Of a stretch of 64,000 nucleotides of DNA, positions 27,325 to 34,769 are shown piece by piece. The DNA lies in NCBI RefSeq assembly GCF_006385555.1, contig NZ_CP041036.1:2728001-2792000 (forward strand), given 5' to 3'. A program made the translations under genes and the position numbers. Numbering within the stretch: the first letter of the stretch is position 1; every line of letters starts with the position of its first letter. Under the pieces are notes generated by a model. The model worked only from the letters and a program-made list of their open reading frames with translations, was not told the DNA's origin and did not search any database. The stretch is from Shewanella polaris. Lineage in GTDB: Bacteria; Pseudomonadota; Gammaproteobacteria; Enterobacterales; Shewanellaceae.

Positions 27325-27362
27325 AAAACTCAAACTGCATAAATATAAGCAGTTTGAGTTTT
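27325..27362 (-). terminator. Intrinsic terminator between narK and the kinase gene
   Basis: A perfect 14-bp inverted repeat aaaactcaaactgc / gcagtttgagtttt with a 10-nt loop lies 36 bp below the transporter stop. On the minus strand the stem is followed by TTTTTATG. It marks the end of the nitrate operon and overlaps the upstream extension of the kinase frame. Confidence 0.85.
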
Positions 27363-27398
27363 AATCACAACGTCTGTAAATATCATTTAAATCAAGTA

Positions 27399-28865
27399 TT
27401 AACTTACGCTGATTAACGTCACTTCACCTTGTTCGTTTACTTCAGCAATATGACCTTTGGGTTCTTTCATAAAAAATAATGTCACAAAACCAAATATGGC
27501 ACTCACTGCAATCACATAGAAAAACACTTGAGTAGACACTAACGAGTAAACCGTTAAGAAAAATACGGCACCAACATTACCATAAGCTCCTGTCATACCG
27601 GCTATTTGACCCGTTAAACGGCGTTTAATGAGAGGTACTGCAGCAAATACAGCACCTTCGCCACCTTGAACAAAGAACGAACAAGCCATGACAACCATTA
27701 CAGCTAAAGTTAATGACCAAGATGAATCAATTTGCGCGACCGATAAATAACCGATAGCCAAACCCGCAGTGAGAATAAGCAAGGTAGTTTTACGACCAAA
27801 CTTATCACTTAACCAACCACCACCAGGACGAGACATGAGGTTCATAAAGGCATAACTTGAAGCCAACATACCGGCTTGCGCCATCCCCAGTTCAAACGTT
27901 TCGGCAAAGAATAGTGGCAACATGGACACAACGGCAAGCTCAGAGCCAAACGTAGTGAAATACAATATATTCAATACAGCAACTTGCTTAAACTCATAAC
28001 GTTCAAATTCTGGGACTTCAATTGAAAACAAGTGTTTGTTCACTTGATACGTTTGATAATAATCAAACACAAATACCACGACTAAACCAAGATAAATCAG
28101 ATAAGTGACATCTTGAGTAAACATACTCACACCTGCAGGAGACAACTTCCAACCCAACAGGGCTAACGTCGCATACATAGGGACTTTCATAATGATCAGT
28201 AGTACAAAATCACTTTTGCTAGTCACTTCTAAGCCACCACCTTTTTTCGGCTTAAAGTAGGTTGAACCTTTTGGGGTGTCGGTAACGTTGAAGTAATACA
28301 CAAACGCAAACAATAAGCTCATTAAACCGGTAATACCAATGGCATAGCGCCATCCGTCAGGGCCACCAAAAGCAAGTGCAACGGCAGGTAAACTAAAGGC
28401 TGCAGCGGCAGAACCAAAGTTACCCCAACCACCATAAATACCTTCTGCAGTACCCAACTCTTTAGCCGGGAACCATTCACTCACCATACGAATACCAACC
28501 ACAAAACCGGCGCCAATAAAGCCAATCAGAAAACGTGCCAAGGCTAATTGCTCAAAGGTATCTGCCACTGCAAACATAAAACAAGGTATAGAACAAATCC
28601 CCATCAATGCTGAGTAAGTGATCCTTGGACCATATTTATCGGTAACCATGCCAATGATAATCCGTGCGGGAATGGTTAACGCCACATTGAGGATCAACAA
28701 GGTTTTAATTTGCGATTTAGTTAGCCCTAAACTGTCGGCAATCACACTGACTAACGGGGCGGCGTTAAACCACACCACAAAAGTAATAAAAAAGGCCATC
28801 CAGCTCAAATGCATTATTTTCATTTTGCCGCGAAAAGAAAACAGATTAAATTTTTCAGCACTCAT
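27399..28865 (-). CDS. narK: Nitrate/nitrite MFS transporter, NarK/NasA type
   Basis: The 488-residue protein has about twelve membrane helices. The nitrate-signature regions are [16 protein letters not shown] in helix five and [16 protein letters not shown] in helix eleven. Also seen are [11 protein letters not shown] near the start and the MFS loop [16 protein letters not shown]. It imports nitrate (possibly exchanging nitrite). A hydrophilic segment of about 70 residues with two extra hydrophobic stretches lies between the halves. It is 10 bp after nirD, so part of the nirB-nirD-narK transcript. Confidence 0.9.
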   Translation of the reverse strand: MSAEKFNLFSFRGKMKIMHLSWMAFFITFVVWFNAAPLVSVIADSLGLTKSQIKTLLILNVALTIPARIIIGMVTDKYGPRITYSALMGICSIPCFMFAVADTFEQLALARFLIGFIGAGFVVGIRMVSEWFPAKELGTAEGIYGGWGNFGSAAAAFSLPAVALAFGGPDGWRYAIGITGLMSLLFAFVYYFNVTDTPKGSTYFKPKKGGGLEVTSKSDFVLLIIMKVPMYATLALLGWKLSPAGVSMFTQDVTYLIYLGLVVVFVFDYYQTYQVNKHLFSIEVPEFERYEFKQVAVLNILYFTTFGSELAVVSMLPLFFAETFELGMAQAGMLASSYAFMNLMSRPGGGWLSDKFGRKTTLLILTAGLAIGYLSVAQIDSSWSLTLAVMVVMACSFFVQGGEGAVFAAVPLIKRRLTGQIAGMTGAYGNVGAVFFLTVYSLVSTQVFFYVIAVSAIFGFVTLFFMKEPKGHIAEVNEQGEVTLISVS

Positions 28866-28875
28866 ATTGCCTCCT

Positions 28876-29202
28876 TTATGACTGAGCTAAGACAAAAACA
28901 TTGCCTTGCTCAGTTTTAATGTCGAATGGTTTAGCGACTAAATCATCATTTTCAATACAACGTCCCGTATTCAAACGGTAATGTTGTTTATAGAGAGGCG
29001 AAGCAACACAAAGCTCACCGTCAATTTCACAAATCAACCCTCTGGCTAACAAGCTCACACCACTAGCAGGATCGATATTATCAAGGGCAAACAAACCGTC
29101 ATTACCGAGGTTAAAAATAGCCACTGCACGACCCGCTACCCAAGCTGCTACGCCAGTGCCTTTCGGCATGTTTGCTTCGCTGCACACGTTTATCCAACTC
29201 AT
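28876..29202 (-). CDS. nirD: NADH-dependent nitrite reductase, small subunit
   Basis: The 108-residue protein is a Rieske-like NirD. The fold is recognisable from [36 protein letters not shown] and [13 protein letters not shown]. Rieske cluster ligands (CxH ... CxxH) are absent, as usual in NirD: the residues at those sites do not form a cluster. It overlaps the stop of nirB by 4 bp (ATGA), which couples translation of the two subunits. Confidence 0.93.
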   Translation of the reverse strand: MSWINVCSEANMPKGTGVAAWVAGRAVAIFNLGNDGLFALDNIDPASGVSLLARGLICEIDGELCVASPLYKQHYRLNTGRCIENDDLVAKPFDIKTEQGNVFVLAQS

Positions 29203-31802
29203 ACTAATTCCTCCACTGCGGGTTGTTCGATATCATCTGTAATATCTTTAACGGCAATCGTTCCTGCCCCAGCATCTTTAATGCTAGGGAAACGTTGATC
29301 TCGAATACGTTGATAAGCATTAGCATCTGCTGTTGGTGCATCATTTGGGTTAACAAACTCATTAAAGCGAGCCAAAAACTCAGGTTGATCAAGACTGGTT
29401 TTCCATTCACATTGGTATGTGGCGGCAATATGATCCATCTGTTGCTCTAAGGTCGAGTTGATCCCCAAAACATCATCAATAACGACTGATTGTAAATAAG
29501 CTAGACCACCTTCTAAAGAGTCCATCCAAGTAGAAGTCCGCTGTAATTTGTCAGCGGTTTTGACATAAAACATCAAAATACGATCGATGTACTTATATAG
29601 GTCTTCGGTGGATAAATCGGTAGCAAATAAATCACCATGACGAGGACGCATGCCACCATTTCCGGCAACATACAAGTTCCAACCTTTATCGGTTGCAATA
29701 ATCCCAATGTCTTTACTTTGAGCTTCTGCACACTCCCTAGTACAACCTGACACTGCAAATTTTAATTTGTGCGGACTGCGTAAGCCTTTGTAACGATTTT
29801 CTAAATCGATAGCGAAACCGACTGCATCTTGTACGCCATAACGACACCAAGTACTGCCAACACATGACTTAACTGTTCTTAGTGATTTGCCATAGGCATG
29901 GCCAGTTTCAAAACCAGCATCAATGAGTTTTTTCCAAATTTCAGGTAACTGCGATAGCGGTGCACCAAACATATCAATACGCTGTCCACCAGTTATTTTG
30001 GTATAGAGGTCATATTCCTGGGCAATTTGGCCCATAGCGATGAGTTTTGTTGGGGTTATTTCGCCACCAGCTACTCGCGGTACAATAGAATAAGTACCGT
30101 CTTTTTGGATATTGCCTAAGTAAGCATCATTGGTGTCTTGAAGTTGTACATGGCCAAGATTTTGATCCAGCACATAATGATTTTGTAGGCTGGCAAAGAT
30201 AGATGCGGCTGCAGGTTTACAAATTTCACAACCATATTTGTGGCCACTGGCAGAAGGTTTGCCATGCTGAGTGATTAAGGTATTAAAATCATTAATGCTT
30301 TCCACTTGGCATAAGTGATACAAGGCTTGTCGGTCATGATCAAAATGGGCACAAATCCCAGCATTAAAATCGAGCCCTGCAGCTTGCAACGTTTGATCAA
30401 TAATTTTTTGAACTAACGGCGCACAACCACCACAACCCGATGCTGCGCGAGTGCATGATTTAATCTCGGCTATTTTATGGTTACCCGCATTAACAGACTC
30501 GACGATGTCACCTTTGGTTACTTGATGACAAGAACACACAATAGAAGTGTCTTTTAAATCAGCTTCATTTTCAGCACCGGCTAGCAATAACTCAACCGCA
30601 GAACCTTCAATCTCGTCTTGAGATAAATAGGCATCGAGCAAGCGACTGTAATCGCTGTTATCACCAATTAATACCGCACCTTTTAAAAATTTACCGGTTT
30701 CGTCTAACCATAATTTTTTATAAATGCCCGCTTGGTTATCAGATAACTCAACAAACTGTGCATTATCAAAACCACGGCTAGCACCAATTGCGGCTACATC
30801 AACACCCAACAACTTCAACTTGGTGCTCATGTCTGCACCCGTAAATGACTGTGAAACAGTATTTGATCCTAATGAGGCAATATGGGAAGCCACAACACGG
30901 GCCATTTGATAACCTGGAGCCACTAAACCAAATATTTTTTGCTGCCATAATGCACATTCACCAATAGCATAGACATCTGGCGCAGAGGTTAAGCAGTAAT
31001 CATCAATTTCAATACCGCCACGTTCACCAATATTGATATTTGAAACACGTGCTAATGAATCTTGTGGACGAATACCGGCAGAAAAGACAATCATGTCAGT
31101 TTCAAGATAAGATTCATCATTAAAGGTCATTCTATGTAATGCCGTTTCACCGTCGATAATCGCGGTGGTGGCTTTTGATGTATGAACACTCACGCCGAGT
31201 TGTTCAATTTTACTACACAACAAATCACCCGCTTTGTCATTTAGCTGAACGGGCATCAATTGTGGCGCAAACTCAACAACATGGGTTTTCACTCCGAGTT
31301 GTTTCATGGCATTAGCGGCCTCTAACCCTAATAATCCACCACCAACAACAACCCCAACTTTGCTGTTTTGCGCAGCAGCTTGAATGGCCTCAAGATCTTC
31401 AATGGTGCGATAGACTAGACATTGAGCGCGATCGTTACCTTGAATCGGAGGCACAAACGGAAATGATCCTGTAGACAGTACGAGTCGATCATAATGGTAA
31501 TTATCACCTTGGGCACTCGTGACCGTTTTAGCCGCTATATCAATTGCGGTTATAGGGGTGTTTAAGTGAAGCGAAATGCCCCAGTCTTGATAGTCTTGTG
31601 CACTGGTTAACATTAATGGATCGGCACTACCGGTCTCAAAATATTTTGACAATTGCACTCGGTCATAGGCTGGACGAGGCTCTTCTCCAAACACATGTAC
31701 ATCAAACGTTTTATTAAGCCCTAAACTACACAATTGCTCAATAAAGTGATGACCTACCATGCCATTACCGACGACCACTAATTTGGGTTTTGAGACTGCC
31801 AT
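29199..31802 (-). CDS. nirB: NADH-dependent assimilatory nitrite reductase, large subunit
   Basis: The 867-residue enzyme reduces nitrite to ammonium in the cytoplasm. The N-terminal FAD/NAD domains carry GNGMVGHHFIE and VVVGGGLLGLEAANAMKQLG. Next is the BFD-like [2Fe-2S] region with CSCHQVTKGD and CTRAASGCGGCAPLV. The C-terminal sulphite/nitrite reductase domains hold the four cysteines for the [4Fe-4S]-siroheme centre, in KSCVGSTWCRYG and VSGCTRECAEAQ. A strong terminator precedes the start, so expression depends on readthrough. Confidence 0.95.
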   Translation of the reverse strand: MAVSKPKLVVVGNGMVGHHFIEQLCSLGLNKTFDVHVFGEEPRPAYDRVQLSKYFETGSADPLMLTSAQDYQDWGISLHLNTPITAIDIAAKTVTSAQGDNYHYDRLVLSTGSFPFVPPIQGNDRAQCLVYRTIEDLEAIQAAAQNSKVGVVVGGGLLGLEAANAMKQLGVKTHVVEFAPQLMPVQLNDKAGDLLCSKIEQLGVSVHTSKATTAIIDGETALHRMTFNDESYLETDMIVFSAGIRPQDSLARVSNINIGERGGIEIDDYCLTSAPDVYAIGECALWQQKIFGLVAPGYQMARVVASHIASLGSNTVSQSFTGADMSTKLKLLGVDVAAIGASRGFDNAQFVELSDNQAGIYKKLWLDETGKFLKGAVLIGDNSDYSRLLDAYLSQDEIEGSAVELLLAGAENEADLKDTSIVCSCHQVTKGDIVESVNAGNHKIAEIKSCTRAASGCGGCAPLVQKIIDQTLQAAGLDFNAGICAHFDHDRQALYHLCQVESINDFNTLITQHGKPSASGHKYGCEICKPAAASIFASLQNHYVLDQNLGHVQLQDTNDAYLGNIQKDGTYSIVPRVAGGEITPTKLIAMGQIAQEYDLYTKITGGQRIDMFGAPLSQLPEIWKKLIDAGFETGHAYGKSLRTVKSCVGSTWCRYGVQDAVGFAIDLENRYKGLRSPHKLKFAVSGCTRECAEAQSKDIGIIATDKGWNLYVAGNGGMRPRHGDLFATDLSTEDLYKYIDRILMFYVKTADKLQRTSTWMDSLEGGLAYLQSVVIDDVLGINSTLEQQMDHIAATYQCEWKTSLDQPEFLARFNEFVNPNDAPTADANAYQRIRDQRFPSIKDAGAGTIAVKDITDDIEQPAVEELV

Positions 31803-31829
31803 ATCCTACTCCTTCATGCCACGGACTGT

Positions 31830-31875
31830 AAAAAAACAAAATGGCGCCAACTCCGCTTAAAGAGTTGGCGCCATT
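31830..31875 (-). terminator. Intrinsic terminator/attenuator before nirB
   Basis: A perfect 14-bp stem, aatggcgccaactc and gagttggcgccatt, with an 8-nt loop is followed on the minus strand by TTGTTTTTTTAC. It ends 27 bp above the nirB start. In nitrate operons such a terminator is overcome by an ANTAR antiterminator, and a NasT-type ANTAR gene lies directly upstream. Confidence 0.85.
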
Positions 31876-31919
31876 GCCAGTTACAATCCCGATTTTTTAA
31901 ATTTTACTGTTTGAACATA

Positions 31920-31964
31920 AATGGTTTAAAACCATTATCGACATTCAGTATCATACTGTGATGT
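31920..31964 (-). promoter_or_regulatory. Candidate ANTAR-target hairpins in the nirB leader
   Basis: Two stems lie 45-90 bp before the terminator. One is acat-cagta-tca-tactg-atgt (31941-31964). The other is an 8-bp stem aatggttt / aaaccatt (31920-31936). ANTAR proteins bind a pair of hairpins with six-base loops; neither loop here is a clean hexaloop, so the match is structural and tentative. Confidence 0.35.
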
Positions 31965-32024
31965 TGCAGGCTTTATGCCAACAAATAAAAAACTATAATT
32001 GATTGATTTACCTTAAATTAAAAC

Positions 32025-32717
32025 TTAACAACCTTTACGTTGTGACGATAACTTGTCCACTTTAGGGATAATCGCACCAACATGAGGCGCACCATTATTG
32101 CTCACAGCTAAAGTCTCTGGTGCCAACGGACTTTTTTGCGGTCTGGCCACGGCAATAATTTGTGCCGACATTTGTGCCAAAGACAACCCTTTTTGCATCG
32201 CTTGTTGTTGAATAATCTGATGTGCTTTAGCTTCATCAAATCCTTGCGCCATGACAATTAATTTTGCCTGACTGAGCAGTTTTATACTGCGAATTTCATC
32301 ATCCAATTTCTTAAATTCAGCTAAGGTTTTACTGGCAGCATCAAAACGCGCTTGGGCCAAACTTATCACGCTGGTTAATCGATTTACCGTTAACATCTCT
32401 GGGATAAAAGTAATGCGGCCACAATCAAGTAAATCGGTTAACGCTGTCTGCTGCCAGGTTTTGGCATTGACAACTATCACCATAGGCTTACTTGTTAATG
32501 TACGTTGAATTAGCCCTTGGATTTGACCGTGTAATGTGTCAGTTAATACCAATAAGGTATCAAATGTTTGTTGATGTAATCGTTGCTCAACTTGGCTCAC
32601 AGAAGTCAGCACAGTGACATGTCCAAATGCCGCCATACAAGCTTGATACTGCACCACATCACAATCGACTACAGGCACGGCAGAAAAACTCGGATCACAA
32701 AATATTAAACTGCGCAT
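32025..32717 (-). CDS. nasT: ANTAR-domain antiterminator of nitrate assimilation, NasT-like
   Basis: The 230-residue protein ends in an ANTAR RNA-binding domain: SIKLLSQAKLIVMAQGFDEA, then AHQIIQQQAMQKGLSLAQMSAQ. The N-terminal part resembles a receiver fold but lacks the acidic pocket and the Asp-bearing strand, reading TLLVLTDT instead of the usual DLVLLD. Family knowledge: NasT binds leader hairpins and prevents termination when nitrate is present, under control of NasS. No nasS gene lies here. I start at the ATG at 32717, which has GGGAG five bases upstream; it overlaps the preceding gene by 13 bp. Confidence 0.85.
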   Translation of the reverse strand: MRSLIFCDPSFSAVPVVDCDVVQYQACMAAFGHVTVLTSVSQVEQRLHQQTFDTLLVLTDTLHGQIQGLIQRTLTSKPMVIVVNAKTWQQTALTDLLDCGRITFIPEMLTVNRLTSVISLAQARFDAASKTLAEFKKLDDEIRSIKLLSQAKLIVMAQGFDEAKAHQIIQQQAMQKGLSLAQMSAQIIAVARPQKSPLAPETLAVSNNGAPHVGAIIPKVDKLSSQRKGC

Positions 32718-33883
32718 AAAAACTCCCTGCTCCGCCATTGTTTTAGTGGACTATCTGTTGTATTAAAACGGTTTTCCCAACATTTCAGGCTTAAATCAAC
32801 TGCTTGTTCTGCTGTAATAATTGCAGTTGTATTGGGTTCTGTCATAGCTGATTTACGACTCACTAATAGCAACACAGTAGCCAAAGTGGCCGTAATACTG
32901 CTAAGCGCTTGCTCAATCATGGTGCGCGACATTAATGCTGTTAGTTCACTGCTTACAAATGGCTGCTTCTCGCCCCACAACAGCGCAAGAATCTCGCTCG
33001 ACAATTCTGCTTGACCCACTTTTGCACCAGAAAAGCCTTCTAATAACGTAGGAATAGATAAGCTCGATACCGCTATATTATCTGTCTGTCCGTTGACGAC
33101 AGTTATCGTAGTCGACACTCTTGGATTACATTCTGTTTCGCCTTGTAAACCTTTAAAAATAGCAATACTGCCATCATGATATTCACCGTTTGCAAATAAC
33201 ACCTCACAAATACCTTGGTGCAAATTATCTAACCCTGGATGAAAATAACTGCGCAGACTTATCGGCGCATTTGCAGGATTGATACAACGCACTGCAGTTT
33301 GAATTAAACTGCGTAATCCTAATTCTTGATGTAATTGACGACACTCATCTAACACGGGGGCTAAGTCACCTGCGCGTACATAAACAATGTTATCTGATTG
33401 CAATGCCGCATTAGCGCTTTTTGGGGTAGTACAACAAGCAATATTTACCGCACTTAAGCAAGATTCAACATGGCGGCGATGTGGTAACGCTAGGCTGTCG
33501 CCGTGCAACATGACACGAATACCTTGGCTAGCTAATAATTTAGCCACCAACAATAACCAAGGTAACTGCTCACGCTTACCCGCATACACAGGCCAATCAA
33601 TGTCAACAGCTAATGAACGCCAATCATGGTCTAACGTATGGCGTAAACCAGCCACCATTCCAGCGACTTCTTCTGTCGTTTCACCACGAACGCGCATTAA
33701 CATCATGGCACTCGCCATCTGTACCCGAGTCGCTTTCCCTTTCGAAAAACCTTCAAGCAATAAGCTGGCCTCAGCAAAAGTTAATGCCCGCGAGCCTTTC
33801 TCACCCTTACCCAAGGCTTTTATCAATAACCGAAAATCAAACTCATCGACTGATGTCAGGGTTAACTCGCCAATTTTAGGCAT
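32705..33883 (-). CDS. TrpD2/YbiB-like protein in the nitrate operon
   Basis: The 392-residue protein has the glycosyltransferase family 3 fold of anthranilate phosphoribosyltransferases. The N-terminal helical domain is LIKALGKGEKGSRALTFAEA followed by LLEGFSKGKATRVQMASAMM. The pyrophosphate-binding signature of true TrpD (GTGGD) is not visible; the corresponding region reads YAGKREQLP. This suits YbiB (TrpD2), which binds DNA instead of acting in tryptophan synthesis. The ATG at 33883 has TGAGG seven bases upstream and overlaps cobA by 8 bp; ATG 33895 is an alternative. Its place between cobA and nasT implies a nitrate-related role that is not known. Confidence 0.82.
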   Translation of the reverse strand: MPKIGELTLTSVDEFDFRLLIKALGKGEKGSRALTFAEASLLLEGFSKGKATRVQMASAMMLMRVRGETTEEVAGMVAGLRHTLDHDWRSLAVDIDWPVYAGKREQLPWLLLVAKLLASQGIRVMLHGDSLALPHRRHVESCLSAVNIACCTTPKSANAALQSDNIVYVRAGDLAPVLDECRQLHQELGLRSLIQTAVRCINPANAPISLRSYFHPGLDNLHQGICEVLFANGEYHDGSIAIFKGLQGETECNPRVSTTITVVNGQTDNIAVSSLSIPTLLEGFSGAKVGQAELSSEILALLWGEKQPFVSSELTALMSRTMIEQALSSITATLATVLLLVSRKSAMTEPNTTAIITAEQAVDLSLKCWENRFNTTDSPLKQWRSREFLCAV

Positions 33884-34769
33884 AAAGTGCCTCATACTCA
33901 TCAGCTGGCTGTGGTGAAGCAAAATCAATATCGTCGAGTAAAGCACCAAGCTGTTGCCCGACACTCACCACTTCACCAATAATGATTAATGTTGGTCCAG
34001 AGTCTTTAATGGTTAACGCGGCATCAGACATAGAGTCTACGGTTGCATAAGTAACAATTTGGTTTGCTCTACCGCCATTGGTAACGAATGCCACCGGCAA
34101 ATCAGCTGCGCATAGTGTATCGAGTAGCCCAATAGAGATTCTTGCGGCTTGTTCTTTACCCATATAAAATACTAATGTCGATTGTGCCGCTAATAATGCC
34201 TGCCACTGCGTAGGCGCATTTACATTATCGACATCGGTCATCTTAGTGCCAGTTATCAAGGTTACGCTGCGCGCCATACCACGAAAAGTCAATGGAATAC
34301 CTGTACTTGATGCACAACCTAACGCCGCGGTAACACCGGCAATAAACTGTGACCGGATCCCCTGCTGTGCCAAGTAAAGCGCCTCTTCAGAACCTCGGCC
34401 AAAAATATGTGGGTCTCCGCCTTTTAAACGTACTACTTTTAATCCTTGCTGAGCCAAACTCAGTAATAATGTATTAATATCTTCTTGCTTAACACTTGGC
34501 TGGCCGCAACGTTTACCAACAAAGTGGCGCTGACAAGATGGCGTCACCAACGTTAAAATATCGCTGCTCACAAGGCTATCAAACACTAATGCATCTGCTT
34601 GGGCGACAATTCGAGCAGCTTTAATGGTCATCAAATCCAACTGACCACAACCAGCGCCAACAATGGCGACTTCGCCAGCTTGCAGTTCACGGGTATGTAA
34701 TCCATCAGTAATACTGCCTAAAGAGTTAATTGGCTGATGACCTTTTATCATTGCGTCTACGCTATTCAT
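33876..34769 (-). CDS. cobA: Uroporphyrinogen-III C-methyltransferase
   Basis: The 297-residue protein methylates uroporphyrinogen III twice with S-adenosylmethionine to give precorrin-2, the first step to siroheme, which NirB needs. SUMT signatures are VAIVGAGCGQLDLMTIKAAR, LVSSDILTLV, VVRLKGGDPHIFGRGSEEA and VTAALGCASSTGIPLTFRG. The start ATG shares one base with the stop of nasA. A stand-alone SUMT (without CysG dehydrogenase) means that oxidation and iron insertion need another enzyme. Confidence 0.93.
   Translation of the reverse strand: MNSVDAMIKGHQPINSLGSITDGLHTRELQAGEVAIVGAGCGQLDLMTIKAARIVAQADALVFDSLVSSDILTLVTPSCQRHFVGKRCGQPSVKQEDINTLLLSLAQQGLKVVRLKGGDPHIFGRGSEEALYLAQQGIRSQFIAGVTAALGCASSTGIPLTFRGMARSVTLITGTKMTDVDNVNAPTQWQALLAAQSTLVFYMGKEQAARISIGLLDTLCAADLPVAFVTNGGRANQIVTYATVDSMSDAALTIKDSGPTLIIIGEVVSVGQQLGALLDDIDFASPQPADEYEALYA

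Noticed and set aside
27287..27340. N-terminal extension of the PP2C-kinase frame
   Set aside because: It begins inside the narK terminator hairpin; the ATG at 27286 has a better ribosome-binding site and the family start.
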